The notes: generated by a model from the sequence alone, not told the origin. 64,000 nucleotides of DNA from Brasenia schreberi (GCA_036023115.1 JAYKKT010000074.1:12990001-13054000); one strand, 5' to 3'; counted from the stretch's first letter, positions 22,622-37,400 are shown. Numbers and translations: made by a program.

Positions 22622-23139
22622 GTTGACTTTTCACAATTTCATCCACTTAAAACTTTTCAATTATTATGTTATATTTACGAAAGATTTGATTTTAATCCAA
22701 AGCGTGGGTTGCCATACCCACGCCCGCCATCGAAGTTGGGTAACAGGCAGCCATGAGACACGGAATTTAGGTTCCCGTATGGGGCAGGTACAAGGGTACC
22801 CACCCCTGACCCGACCAATCCCCATCCCTAGTACAGTGTTACAACCAACCAAATATATGAAACCCTAACCGAGTTATTAAGCACATAGAACATAAATGGA
22901 TCATGAGATGTACAAAGCCAAAGAAAACACAAGGTAGATTATCATTGAGGGTTGCATTATTCAGAAATGGACAATAAGAAAATATGCACGAAAAAATGAA
23001 TAACATCCAAGAATTTGCAAAATATAACACGAAAAAGCTTTGACGACTCAAAACTACAAGTTTAACATGTCTGCTAGAATTAGTAGAATCTGAGAAGTGA
23101 GGAGCGTTCGGTTTGCGTGGCAAAGAGAGGGTTTTCAAA

Positions 23140-23260
23140 GTTTTTTTTTACAACGGGGAGGATGAAGTCAGATGCATGCCCCAGGTATCAAACTCGTGAC
23201 CCTCAACTTGTGAGTCGGCAAACTAGCCATCTAAGCAATAGATATCTCCTGCAATAGCTA
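23140..23260 (-). repeat. tRNA-derived SINE-like fragment
   Basis: On the minus strand the sequence reads GCTTAGATGGCTAGTTTGCC (A-box-like), a segment GTTGAGGGTCACGAGTTTGATACC (B-box-like, quoted part of a longer run given by position 23185-23210) and GGGGCATGC. This is the usual head of a plant tRNA-derived SINE or a decayed tRNA. It lacks a good acceptor-stem pairing, so it is not called as a working tRNA. Confidence 0.4.
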
Positions 23261-24599
23261 ACCAACAATGATACTTTAGTAAAAAAAATAATTGAATTAA
23301 ATTGAGCGAAAAATAACTTAGGGGCATAATTACTAGGGGATTATTGAACAATCTTTTTAATATCCCTGCGCTCTCTTTTTCCAAAGTACTGAAACTGCCC
23401 TCAAGACTCTCTCGTCTCTCTACAATGTTTTTTGGTACTCCTTTCTCTTCACTTCGGGGATCAATATTTTCTTACCATTGTCTTCTCCCACATTCGGACA
23501 AACACATAAGTATTGTGAACCTCGTTGGTGAAGAAGAAATACAAGAAGAACAAGAAAAAATGAGAAGGAGAAAAAGAAGTTGATTCATAGAGAGATTTGA
23601 GTTTTGATAGATGCATAGTAGATTTGCTTTTTTTGGTCATATTTTGGATGTATGAAATCATTAGCCCGGCTACTATTAGTAGCTAATCGTCCAGGTCTCT
23701 CATGTGGTTGCGTCTCTCTTATAAGAGAGACACCACTTCCTTGATGGAGGAGATGCAGTTAGGTTACATCTTTCTTTTTAAATGAACCATTTTATTATTT
23801 TTTTATCATTTCTTCTTTATTTTCTTTTTCTTCTTCTTCAACGAGACCCAACAAGTTATTTGTGTATTGCTTGGTTGTAGGAAAAAGGAATAAAGTTGTC
23901 ATAGTCGAGCGTGTGAATGGGGATCATCAGAATGAAGTGTGTGGGACAACGGAAGGAAGACAGTGGTAGGAGAAGAGAGAGAGAGAGTTCAGCAATTTAA
24001 AGGATATGGTAATTTTCAAAACACTATAGGGATGCTTTTAGAAAAACACAAAAATATAGGTCGTTGATGTGGGCTTCATTAGATGTAAGACCTATACATG
24101 TAAAAATGTTACAAATTACTAAGAGCTCATTACGATATAGTTATTTTTTACATGCAATCAACTTTTTAAGAGTAAAAAACAATATCTTAACACAGATATA
24201 GCTACCAATAACCAAACTAACAAAATATTTAACATCATTACGCTTTTACAAGTGCTACAAGATAAAATATCATCAATAATGGAAGAATGAGTTATGTACC
24301 TACTCATATAATATAAAGATGATAACAAATAATCACCTGCTAATAGAACACATTTAAGTAATTGAAGTTATCAAATGCATGTACTTGCTAAATTCATAAC
24401 AAATACAATTTCTAAAATCTTTCAATCTTAGATAACCTTTTCAAGAGCACTTCATACACAAATAAAATAACATTCCATTATACGCCTGTGATATAAAAAG
24501 AAGTGTACAATTAACTCTTCTAATTAAATTCAACACTAAAAAATAACCCACAAAGTTAATAACACTTATATAAATAAGTATCTCAATAATCAAGTATTA
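23261..24599. other. Intergenic stretch without recognisable gene
   Basis: Contains purine-rich patches (23530-23580) and a GA tract near 23977. I see no domain, RNA or element ends. Confidence 0.35.
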
Positions 24600-24609
24600 A
24601 GAAGGATTT

Positions 24610-25510
24610 ATCATTGAGGCTGCATCTTTTGGAAGCGCTGCATAATTGTATTGTTGTCTATATTTGATGATATATCATGCTCAATATATCAAATTAAGTC
24701 ATTGTTTATGAACTCATCACCAAGTTGGTTTCTCAAGCAACTTTTTATAATATTCATAGCAGAAAATACTCACTCTATACTTACAGTAACAAATGATAAA
24801 AACAATACTAATTTTATTAACTAATACACTAAAAATACCTCTTATCCTTTCTTTGTTTTACCAATACTTCTGCATTCTCACTTATTCCTTTAAATTGAAG
24901 TCATTAATCATCATATATGTCCATAATACAATTATTAAGTTGATATTGAAGTTGTCAAAAGTTATTAGTACAAAATCATAAGGATAAAAACTTGCAAGTT
25001 GAATCAACTTCTCTTTATTGAAAACATTAAAAAGATTGCTTGGATCAAGACATGCAACACAAAGAAGCAATTTAGTATCTCTCTCATCAAATCGATCATT
25101 AAGCTCATTTTAACACATAATCAATAAACATTGAATACCTTATATTGATAATGATACAAATTTGTTACCTCACTTTGTCTTCGTCTTACTCATGCCACTA
25201 GCCCAACTATCCTCCATTTTTTGACCTCAACATCATTCTTATCACAAGATAAATAGACCTTTGTAATGAAGTGCTCCAATTCATTGTCTTCAATTCTAAA
25301 CTTATGTTATTATTCCTTTGACAACTTCATAAAATTCAAAACATTGATAATATCTCGGTATTTTCTTTGTAGTACTAATGATAAATCATTTATCTTTCCC
25401 AAAATTGATTTCATCAAATATATATGATAAGTATTAAATCAAATGTTTGTATTGTCTTCCACCAATTATAAGCACTACCTTCTACCTTTAATATTACCAT
25501 TACTAATAAT
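24610..25510 (-). pseudogene. Decayed hAT transposase C-terminal half (ZMYM1/DUF4371-like type)
   Basis: The minus-strand frames follow the C-terminal half of the plant TTF/ZMYM1-like hAT transposases. An upstream piece near 25480 matches the family's A.NWWKTIQ-like region. ELNDRFDERDTKLLLCVACL (25120-25040) is followed by LIQLASFYPYDF. The dimerisation segment VFSAMNIIKSCLRNQLGDE lies at about 24750-24690, with the terminal region ending at about 24617. Numerous stops and shifts show long decay. No terminal repeats were found, so the element limits are unknown. Confidence 0.65.
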
Positions 25511-28250
25511 ATAAAGTATATTCACAATCGATTGAAACATTATAATTAAGTTCAACAAAATATAATAATTAAGTCTAATCAAATAAGAGAATTGAGTAAG
25601 AGGAAGAAAATAAAAAAAATATATGTGTTCCATCAAAATATATAAGACAAATTTTGTGTTGAATTACTTGAATTTGGCACTAGGTGTATAAATTTTCAGA
25701 ATCTCGCCTTTGATGATTTGATCCACTTAAATTTCTGAATGTTGTGGGAGCTTAGACACTTCTAGCATTCAGGCTTCAGCTGTAACTTTTTAGAAACGTT
25801 GGGTTGTAAATTATGGAAAGCATATTTCATATTGTGTTTGTGAATGAGAAGCCAAGTTTGTGGTGCGCGTTCAGTTTTTCATTAATCTGAAATAAGTTTG
25901 AGCTTTAAATTCTTCTTATATGTGGATAATTAAAGATATGATGTATTCATTTATGATCCCACGGTAATGCTGTGATTCAGTTTTAGCCGGGTTATGAAAA
26001 GAGTGGGAAGCATGTTTCTCTTTTCTCGATGATTTTACACATTAGAGAGGATCATTTCCAATGTTAGTGCCAATTATATATGTGATTCTAATATTGTTTG
26101 AACTCTATGTTTTCTTTCCCTGCAATGAATAATTGAAGATTTTGTGATCCCCAATTTCATAGAAATTGATGCATAAACTTGGTCAGAACCACGAGAAGCT
26201 AAGTTCCAACTTTTCTTAAATATGATTTTCAACTCATTTCGTTACCGTGGATCATACTTATCATGTAACTTAGTTTTAATTAGCTGCATTTGCTGATTTT
26301 AGTTCATGATCTGCTGTCCAAAGCTCTTCCTTAGAATTAGTTACATTAGGATATGAATGAAAGTTGCGTTTCTTATATCGTGATTGTGAGTCTACTCGAT
26401 GTTTCATGCAACTCTATCGAGTAATTAAAGACCTTATATGAGAATTAATCGAGTAATAGCTAGATTTTTATGGGATGGAAGGCTTTTGCTAACAAGGGTG
26501 AACCGAGAAGATGAAAGTATCAGAGAGAGAGAGAGTTTGATAGTTATTAACCGGTGGTGTGCGGTGGATTGGACGAAGAAGTGACGGTGGCAGCGCTGCA
26601 GCGTCTGTCTCGGAGTTGGACTCGAGTCTCCAGCGGATGCCAAACAGATAGAGGGGATCATCATTCACTCGTCCTCAATCTTAGAGAGAGAGAGAGAAAT
26701 TAGGGTATCCATGATGAATCAGAGTTGATTTTCTTAAAATCCAATCCAAAAATTCTAGGAAATTGAAACTTTCTGAAATTCCTGACTGTCATTTTGATCC
26801 GCCCCTGATGTATGAAATTTCTTATGAACTCATACAATGGATACACCCAAATATTGGATATACCCATATTTTTGTTCGGGATGAAAATCAGCTAATGCTC
26901 GGGATCAAATTTTTGTTGCATTTTGGAAGTGTTTTTAGTTGCCTAAGTGTCGTATGAACTCATATAATGGATACCCAAATATTGGGACTAGGGTTGAGAC
27001 CGACACTCGAAGTATTGAGGTGGTTTGTCTGAATCCGACGTGACGGTTCAAAGTAGACCCATCTACCTTCTGAATCTGCTAGAATCAAAAGCGAGTGAAC
27101 CAGACCCAAAACCAGAACCGAATGAGAGACCTCCTCAATTAGGGCAGGTTTTCAGATGCTGCAAAACAGAGTTGAAACGAGAAGGAAAATCGATGTTGAA
27201 ACCAAGAACCAATGGTGCCAAACCATATTATGGTTCTAAAGCCTCATCTTCAATGCACATCTTTTCAAATAAAATTAAGTTAGATCCCAAACCAGTCTCA
27301 AAATTTGTTGTCAAACTGGACTCGAAAGAATAGAGGATGGTAGGAATGGTAATTTGGATATATCCCGTGGGATACCCGTTCTGAGTCATCTAGTATAGGG
27401 TAAGTTTCCATGTCAAACACCCGTCCCACAGCGACGTGGAAAGGAGGGAGAGTGAAGGAGATGCATGTTAGACAGGTTTACGGTAGACTCGCCTCAGAGT
27501 ATATATATATTTATACATTGGGTTTATTTATATAAAATATATGTTTATAAGTATTTTACATGTTTATAAATATAACTATATACATAATACTTAGTTTTAT
27601 ATTATAAAATATTGATTTAATATTTTATATAAAATATTAAATTTATTTTCTTAAATTTATTTTATAGGTTAAAGTGGGACAAGACCGAGTTCCAACAAAA
27701 AGGTGAGGAACGGGTGCAGATTTGATCTCCAAGACCCACGAGAAGTGGATAAGCAGCATTCTAGGACGGGACGGGTAATGAGTGAGGCGAAAACCCAATC
27801 CACCCAACCCCGTTGTCAAGGGCGGTTAACAGTAATTGGCGATTTGAACTGCCAATCCCGGTTTACTCAAAAAAGGCGAGATCAAAGGATAGTTCTTCTG
27901 AGTTTTAAAGCCAAAATTTCTTTTCTACCGCCTTATTATTTCTTGCGAGTGTATGTCCAGTTTGGAGAGTTTGTGTATCATAAGGTCTTGTTTGAAGTCA
28001 TACACCCGTTGCATGCAACGACTCCATCAATTGTTAAACGTTGTTAACAAAATTAACACTAAAGAAACATCAAACTACTAACAACAAGAGCTGTTCTTGG
28101 TTATGTTAATTGCAAAATTAAAGTAAAAGTTGCTATATATTAAAGAGCAAAAAAAAAGGAAGCAGCACAATAAAAGAAAAAGGTTTACAGAATCTTGGTA
28201 AACCTGAAAGAACTATTAAACAAATGTAAGAGTAAGACGATAAAAGGTTT
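25511..28250. other. Intergenic stretch upstream of UBC, with small repeats
   Basis: No gene recognised. A short segment (ATGAACTCATA.AATGGATAC.CCAAATATTGG) occurs twice at about 26825 and 26953. A GA tract lies at about 26522-26535. The part 27340-27825 begins GGAATGGTAATTTGG, holds an AT-rich core and ends with ACCCAACCCCGTTGTCAA, which resembles the GATGGYAAT elements at 19-23 kb, but no target duplication was seen. An open frame at 26434-26664 on the minus strand is unconvincing. Confidence 0.35.
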
Positions 28251-28458
28251 CTATTCAACACGTTAGCACCTAACTTTTTCCTGTAGGCCTTCGTTTTCTT
28301 TCCTTTCTTGCTCGTTGTTGTGATCTGAGCGAAGTTTTAGCTTTAGCCCGTTTTCTCCTTTTCTCGTCGCTTTTCTAGTTCTGGGCCTCTCTGTTAACTT
28401 CTGTGGTGTTTTTGTTCATAAGAAAATCTAAGAGAGAAGGCAATTTGGAAGAGCAACC
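28251..28458 (+). promoter_or_regulatory. 5' leader of the UBC gene
   Basis: A pyrimidine-rich stretch (CTTCGTTTTCTTTCCTTTC and similar) leads into GAGCAACC before the ATG at 28459, the normal look of a plant housekeeping 5'UTR. The transcription start was not determined. Confidence 0.4.
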
Positions 28459-31400
28459 ATGTCTTCTCCTAGCAAACGCCGAGAGATGGACCTCATGAAA
28501 TTGTACCCATCTCTCGAGTTTTATGATTTTCTCTCTTTTTCTTTTCCTTTTCCTTTTTATTGGGGGCTTTTCTTTATATTTATTTTCTTGGGCTTTTCCG
28601 ATGATGTAGAATGATGAGTGATTACAAAGTGGAGATGATCAATGATAGCATGCAAGATTTTTATGTAGATTTCCATGGCCCAAAGGAGAGTGAGTGTTTA
28701 CCACCCTTTAGATAATCTTTTTTGTTCCTTGAATTTTTTGGGGAGTAATTTTAGATGAGTCCTTTTGAACTCCTGTCAGCTCTTGCTTAAGTTTGTGGAT
28801 TTATTGTACTGATCCTTCACCATATTCATCAAAGTTTTTATCTTTTGCTGAAATATTTGACTTTGATAGGTTCGGAGTAAGGACTTTCTTCGTGAAAATG
28901 CAATATTTCTTAGTTTATTTCTCTTTCTAGAATAGGAGTGCTTTGTGGGTTTCTCCACCAAGAAAACATCCAAGTTTCTGTTGTAGTTCCGGTTAGATCA
29001 TCTGTTATTTCCTTTGCGGAAAGGAGTTCATATTGGACTTCGGTCGACTATGAGTAATTTTCATATATTAAGGAAATTAATTCGGAAAAAATTAAAAGAA
29101 AAATTATCAGTTCGTTTGTTCGTACTTTTTCTGCTGTATGTTTATATTAGTGTCTCTGCTAATTTGAGTCTCTCGTAATAAATCTTTCAATCGGAGGCTT
29201 TATAATGAACAGTTTTTCAGTATAATTCGTGTTTGTCTCTTTCCATTATTGCATTTGATGCTTACCCTGTTAATACGGACACAATTCCCAGTCCTCTTCA
29301 CCAAATTCTGCAACAAAATGGAGTTCTCGCATGGCATTCACAAGATTGGTTCATGGAATTGTAGTTGACTTAAAATTTTGTCAAAAATATTGTTTTGTGA
29401 TTGTAGTTCCTTTTGATTCTTCCATATTGTAATTCACGCTGCTAAACAGAGGTGAAAATTGATCATATTTGTGTTCTCCTTGAGTCCTTGTGAAGAACCC
29501 AATCTAGTAGATCATGCTTTGGCAATGTATGAGTCCTTTTGTGTGAAAGTTCTTAAGCTGAAAATGAGTTTGCATATGTCCTCTGTGCAAATCATCTGTT
29601 GCCTCAAGCTATGTTAATTAGTGGATCTTCAAAGAGGGACTGCCACCAGTCTCTCTGTTTTCAGTTGCTGCATAACTATGATATAGTTTGCAGTGAGTTG
29701 ATATGCAAAAGCCAGAACGTTGATCATTGCCAATGACAGGTCCTTACTATGGTGGAGTTTGGAGAATCAGAGTGGAACTTCCGGATGCTTATCCTTACAA
29801 ATCTCCATCTATAGGCTTTATTAATAAGATATATCATCCAAATGTTGATGAAATGTGAGTTTCTGAACTCCAGATAATCGTTCTTGTTCATAAGCTAATT
29901 AAAAGATGCCATGTACGTAGTTGGTGCTTGAATATTACGGTGACCTCTATATGGGTGGAACCTTATACTAGTAATGTTGAATTTCAGGTCAGGTTCTGTG
30001 TGCTTAGATGTTATCAATCAGACCTGGAGTCCTATGTTTGGTAACCTATGCTGAACCATGTTTTGCTTTTGTTGTTGATGTGCTCTTCTTATAAAACAAT
30101 CCTAATATCGTGAGTTCTAGTGAAAAGAGCTAATTTTTTGTATGCATTCTATCATATTTGTCTTTCAGATCTTGTCAATGTTTTTGAGGTGTTCCTTCCA
30201 CAACTTCTTTTGTATCCTAATCCCTCGGATCCATTGAATGGAGCTGCAGCTGCTTTGATGATGCGTGATCGTGTTGCTTATGAGCAAAGAGTTAAAGGTG
30301 CGCCATCTAATTTGAGCCTTCTTGGCATTTGATGGTATCTGCTTCTTTTTAGCTTCTTGTTGAAGCTTGCGACTTTTGCATGACATGTCACAAACATGAA
30401 AAGATGCTTTGAAATGAAGTTTTCATATGCCATGCCATATGAAAATCACCTGCATGAAACAAATATCATCATGGTGTCACGTGTAAGATGATCGTGTAGA
30501 CTTTTAAGGAGTACGATTATGCAAAGGCCTGACATATGATATTGTTTACGTATTTCAGAGGGCTATGTTGATGAAGAGATTCAACTCTCTTTCTCTCACA
30601 CACAGAAAGACATCCATACACATTAAGCACACGCATGCACATCCAAATTACACCCCTAAAATACCAGATAAACTGACGTGCTGACCTTGTTGGGAGTTTT
30701 ATAGGCATCTGGTTATGCTAACACTTCGTTTTATGGATTATGGCCCATAAATGGTGCTTGGTGACAACGTTTTTAAAAGATACACCTCTAAAATGTGGTT
30801 ATGGAGGTCCAAAAAGCATTTTTGCCGAAACAGCTTTGACTACTTCCTTGTCTTCAACTTATTGGGTTTCAGGGAGTTCCATTCCTCGTGGGTAAGTACC
30901 ATGAGGCTTCACTGTAAAGCTTGAGCTAATGGGCCGCTATGGACAGCCTTGTTGTAGTGCAGGCTGGTGTTTCCTATTCCAAAGTCATTCCCACAGAGTA
31001 GTTTGAGAGACAGGAACTTATTGGCATCCAACCTCTCCAGATGTATACATAGGCATCGATTTTATGAGTTGCATATAGAATCGAGTATCAGAATCACCAA
31101 AGACATGATACAGACGATATGTATCTTATCATATTCTTAAAAACGAAAAAAAAATCTTGTATAGACCTTATTGTGAAATATTGCTCCTTTATGTGATACT
31201 TGGGCATCAATTTTATGAGTTGCATATAGAACCGAGTATCAGAATCACCAAAGACATGATACAGCCGATATGTATCTTATCATATTCTTAAAAATGAAAA
31301 AAAAGATCTTGTATAGACCGTATTGTGAAATATTGCCCCTTTATGTGATACTGTAGATACAACACAGGTCACATGATACAAGCCAATACAAGGGTTTGCA

Positions 31401-34400
31401 AACACTGTATTGGCTGTATCATACAATGTGGCCGATACACCGACACTGCCTGTATCATTTGATACAGGTTGATATTCTTCACATCTGCGATATGATCATT
31501 TATTGTATCAATTTTTGAATAGATATGATATGTATCAATGCTTCTTGTTCAATATGCACCAATACTTATAACAGTGTTAGGCATAGTGGCGGTGCATAAA
31601 TTCATGATAAAGATGCTCCTAATCAGTAGTAAGAACCTTCATCCTCTTGTAAAAGTGTAGAGTCTGTAGACAGATTCCAATCACAAGAAATTGTTAGATG
31701 ACCATATCTAATTCAGGAATGTTGGAATACAGATTCACTTTAGCATAAAATTGAGACAAAATAAGAATGTATTGAAGTTTAATGAATAAATGGAACCTAA
31801 GTCACACAGACACTTCTAAGGGGTGGAGTGTCGACCTCGACACGGGTGCAACACCGACACCATGTTGGTGCGGCATGGTAAAAAAAAATACAATTTTTTT
31901 TTGTAACTCACGGTTCTGCCGTTTATGGTGTATTTATCATGCAGAACCCGATCAAAGAGGGAGTAATCCGTGAAGACGATGAAACCGAAGACTCTTAGTC
32001 TACTCGTGACCTTATCTCCCATGATGACCACCTGAGTTACCTCACCATAGTTTCCAAAATGCTCCTTCAGCTTGTCTTCCATCATCTCCCATGAAACTCC
32101 ACCAATGAACATAGAAAAATATCTCAACGCGGACCTTCTTCACTTCCTTTTGTGTGGATATTCCACGCTTCAAAATCTGGTATCGATTTTGAAGTTCGGG
32201 TCTTTTTGGATAAATGAGTCCGGATATTGAAGATTGATTTGTGTATTATGATGAAATTAGTAGTTGTTTACCATTGATGTGTTTTGCTTTAATATAAAGT
32301 TGTGTACTTGCTATTGTTATATACTTATGTTAATTGATGTCTCACTTGTTGTAGCTTGAATATTATATATTATATACCCTAGCCGTGTCGCCGCACCTAA
32401 AATTTTTGAAATTTGCCGTATCCCGCACTCGTGTCCGCACCTGCACCCGCACCCACACCTACACCTGAGTGACATAGAACAGAACAAAGCAGGCAAAGTT
32501 ATGGATGACAAAATATTTGAGATATTGAAGAAATGGTTGGAGTTATTGAAATTGCTGGGAAATGTAGCGGATGAACAAACAAGAAAAACAGTGAAGGGAA
32601 AATGGTGGAGATTGGAGGAGGGGGGTTGTCCCTCCCCTCTCTTTCTCTCTCTCTCTCTCTATTAATCACAAACCTTAAACCTAATACAAACGGTCCAATC
32701 CTTATATAGTGGATTGTTCAACATAAAATGATCAAACTGCCTCTAGTAATAAGTACTATTACTATAATAGCTAGAATTACTAAAAACACTAAATAAGCAT
32801 ATTATTCTAACACCCCCTTAAGTTGAGAGTGAGATACTTTGAACTCCAAACTTGCAAAATCAACTAGGTAAAAGCAAGAACACAAACTGTTTTATCAATC
32901 TCAAGAGCATACTCCAACTCTCATTATGAACAAAAAATGAGTTAATTCCAGCAAGCGGACATGCTCCACCACACATACGGCCACATACTTTATAAGTTGT
33001 TGGTTTCTTCTCTTTATGTTGTGATTGGGTAGCAACACTACTATCCTCTTCTGGCAATACTGCTATAGTAAACTTATAGAAGATGGACTTGGGTAAGCTG
33101 GTTGTTCTTAATGCAGCCACCCCACTTCTCACTTTCTTCTTTTTAATCATAAGAAGATGGAATCGAACCGCCTCTCTCTTTCTTCTTTTCAATTACGAAA
33201 ACAGAAGATGGAATTGGACGACCTCTCTCACTTTCTTCTTTTCAGACCACCTCTCTCTCCCTTTCTTCTTTTCAATCACGAAAACAGAAGATGGAAATGG
33301 ACGGTCTCTGTCACTTTCTTCTTGAGCCTTTTTGGTTGCACACCATTTTTTAGCTTTCTTGACTGTCCACTTTTCAACAACCTTTCATCTTTCAATCATA
33401 ACGCCTCTCTCTCCCTTTCTTCTTTTCAATCACGAAAACAGAAGATGGAAATGGACGGTCTCTATCACTTTCTTCTTGAGCCTTTTTGGTTGCACACCAT
33501 TTTTTAGCCTTCTTGACTATCCACTTTTCAACAACCTTTCATCTTTCAATCATAACAACTCCTCCATGTACAACAATATCATTATCATGTGCAGCATCAT
33601 TAAAAAAGATATTTAGAAAACTTCACTAGATGAGAGGGCGGCCAAGGGGCAGTCCGCTGCCTCTGTGCAACCATCTCCCTGTACCTATATTTCACCTCTC
33701 TTTTTAGTCTACAACTAATAGGGTTTCCATCCCCTTTAAGTACTAGCATTACAAGGAACTAATTACTAAAGTGTCATTAATGAGACTTATTTAAAGCTAC
33801 CTTTAAAATCATAAAAACAATTATTAAGATATAAAACAGAATTAAGCTTAACACTCTCCCTCAAGTTGGGTGAAAGATGGATGTTACACCCAACTTGCTA
33901 CATAATGGAGCAATAAACTTATATTAAGTGCCTCAGTGAGGATATCGGTACATTGATTCTCTGACCTTACATGTTCTAGCTGAAACTCTTTAGTTTATAT
34001 GTTGTCCCTTATAAAGTAACAATCGATTTCAATATGTTTTATGCTCTCGTGATATACCGGATTAGAGGCAATCTGTATTGCTGCTTTGCTGTGGCAAAAA
34101 ATAGGGATAGAGTTATCTGAAAATAGACCGATTTCCATCAGTAGGGAGCGCAACCACTTTTCTTCACATATTCCTTACGCAATTGCTTTATATTCTGCTT
34201 CTGATGTTAATCTTGTCATAATTGATTGCTTCTTACTTTTCCATGATAATATATTACCTTCAACGAGGGATATATATCCTGTAGTTGATTTTCTATCTTT
34301 AATAGAGTTTGCCCAATCAACATCTGTATAGATTTTCAATCTTTGTATGACAGTATTCCTTGTCCAAGAGTTGCTTTCAAGTATCTTAGTATATGAAAAA

Positions 34401-37400
34401 CTGCATCCATATGGTATTTTGATGGTGACTGCATAAATTGACTCACAATGCTCACAGACATATGCTATGTATGGGCATGTAATAGTCAAGTAATAAGTTT
34501 CCCAACTAGTTGTTACATCCATTTTATCAGATCTGTGATTAACGTCCATGGGAGTGTATATTGATTTACAATTCTCCATCTTAATGTCTCGCAATAAGTC
34601 CAATGTATACATTCTTTGATTTAAAAAAATATTTGTACCTTAGTAAGCTACTTCAATGCCCAAGAAATAATGTAATCTTTCGAGATCTTTGATGTCGAAT
34701 AAACGATGAAGATCTTGCTTTAACCTTTGGATTTCCTCAATGTCGTCTCCTGTCACAATAATGTCATCAACATATACAAATAATAAAGTTAACTTTTCTC
34801 CCCTTTTAAAGAATAGTGTGTGATTACTCACACTCTTCTGATATCCCAAGCTTATAATGTAATCTTCTGAGATCTTTGATGTCGAATAAACGATGAAGAT
34901 CTTGCTTTAACCTTTGGATTTCCTCAATGTCATCTCCTGTCACAATAATGTCATCAACATATACAAATAATAAAGTTAACTTTTCTCCCCTTTTAAAGAA
35001 TAGTGTGTGATCACTCACACTCTTTTGATATCCAAAGCTTATAATACTTTGACTGAACTTCTCAAACAATGCTCTCAGAGACTGTTTCAATCCATCGATA
35101 GCTTTCTTTAATTTACACACTTTGTTTTTTAGATTTGCATAACCTGGTGGTAATTCCATATAGACTTCTTCTTTAAGTTCTCCTTGCAAAAATGCATTCT
35201 TCACGTCTAGCTGCCACATAGTCCAATTTCTTTAGGCTGCAATACTAATAATGACTCATATGGATGTGAGTTTCGCCACAGCTGCAAATGTTTTCTCATA
35301 ATCAATACCATATGATTGACTATAACTACGAGCTACCAGTCTTGCTTTATATCTTTCTAATGTCCCATCTGCTTTAAATTTCACGGTATACACCCACTTG
35401 CAACTGACTGACTACTTTTCTCCCTGGTGGTAGATTACTAACTTCCCAAATCTAATTCTTCTCAAATGCCTGTAGTTCAGATTTTATAGCTTCTACCCAG
35501 TGTTTATGATGTGATGCTTCAAGAAAATTTTAGGAACTTGGTGTAATTTAGTTTGTAACACAAAATTCTGGTAACTGGATGATAACTGATTGTATGAGAT
35601 AAATTACGAAATAGGATACTTACCACATAACCTTTTCGAAGAGCTATGGGAACATCCAATTCATCAGTGCCTAGGATACTTACCACATAACCTTTTCGAA
35701 GAGCTATGGGAACATCCAATTCATCACTGTCCGCTTCTTTGAAAGTTTCAATTGAATCTGTGGAAGGTTCTCCCCCTTGGTTCGTGGTGTCTATAGGATT
35801 GGGCATTATTATATTTTTATCCCCCTTTTTATACACTTACACCCTTTTTTTTCTTGCTAATGATCATTTTCTGGAAGATTGTAGTCTTCATCTATTTCAT
35901 CATTAATGATGGTCATTAGAAGAATAGTCTCTTCAATGATAGACTTTGACATACTAATAAATTTTTTGAAGAAGGAGAAGTTTCAAATAATGTTACGTCC
36001 ATGGAAATATATTTCCTAAGAGAATTAGGATCATAGCAAACATACCCCTTTTTTTCACAGGAATATCCAACAAAAACACATTTGATCGCCCTTGGATCAA
36101 GTTTATCTCGGAATTGACTATGAACATGGACATAACAAACACGTCCAAACACTCTAGGTATAAGGTAAATGGATTAGTTTCAGGCTTGATCAAGTGAAAT
36201 TGAGATTTGCCATCAAGAATCACTGACGGAAGTCTATTCATGAGATACACTGTAGTAAGAACTGCTTCGGGCCAGAAATATTTAGGAACACTATGCTAAA
36301 GAAGCAGGGCTCGTGCAATTTCCAAAATATGTCCATTTTTTTTTTAGCTACACCATTTTGTTGTGGAGTATAAGCACAGGAAGTCTGATGAAGGATGCCA
36401 TGAATTTGGAGATATGATTCCAGCTTAGAATTACAGAATTTACTCCCATTATCAGATCTAAGAGTCTTAATGGTGTACCAAACTCAGTCTTAATGAGACT
36501 GTAAACCATAGGAAAAATCGATGATACTTCTGATTTAGATTTCATAAGATAAACAAAGGTAAGTTTGAAATAGTCATGAATGAAAGTAAGAAAGTATTTA
36601 AAACTTCTCAAGGAAGGTATCAAACATGGACCCCATTCTGATATGGAATTGATGACTTAGACTCACTACTAGGAAACGAGGCTCTGTGATGTTTAACCCT
36701 CTAACATACATCACATTGGAGAACTAGATCCCTTGGAATTACAATAGGGACAAATTCACGAATTCTAGACACTCGTAAATGACCTAACCGACTATGCCAA
36801 AGTCTTATTTCTTCTTCTGTAGAGGTGGTTGCCAATGCTCTTCTCTGTATTGCAGTGTGTCGTTCAAAAAATAGATACAATCTCGTCCAAAGGTTCTTCC
36901 CGTCTTCAGATCCTTAAAAACACAACCAGATGGAGAAAATGTAATCGAACATTTCATATATCTAAACAAGGAACTTACAGAAAGTAGATTCAGTGAAAAT
37001 TTGGGAATGTATATCACTGAATTAAGCTTAAGATTTTTCCCTTCAATTACTCCATTTTCTTCCATTGGGATCAAGGAACCGTCTGCCACCTTTACATACT
37101 GAGGTGTTTAAGTAACTTCATAATCTGTTAAGTTAGACTTATCGCCTACCATATGATCGGTAGCCCCTGAATCAATTACCCAGTAATTGGAATAAGTAGA
37201 ATTTTTATAAGAAAAGTTACCACTGATATTGTAGGAAGTAGGATGGTTTGTTTCAATCTTCGATGCTGAGGTTGAAGGCTGGTCACGCAGTCGTTGTTTT
37301 ATCTCTGCAAGTTGCCTCTTCAATTTGGCCATTTCATCCTTTTCTTTCCACAATGAGTACATTGTAGCTTGTTATTATCTTCATAATTTTGAAATCTTCC

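Noticed and set aside
22839..23138. 99-codon minus-strand frame (LVVLSRQSFFVLYF...)
   Set aside because: Hydrophobic composition comes from AT-rich DNA. No family match and no start or splice support.
30120..30332. 70-codon frame with [17 protein letters not shown]
   Set aside because: It is UBC exon 5 read through its splice sites. The true exon is 30169-30297 by phase and conservation.
33083..33616. Three overlapping frames with [10 protein letters not shown] repeats
   Set aside because: They are products of the 154-bp tandem repeat in the outer LTR element.
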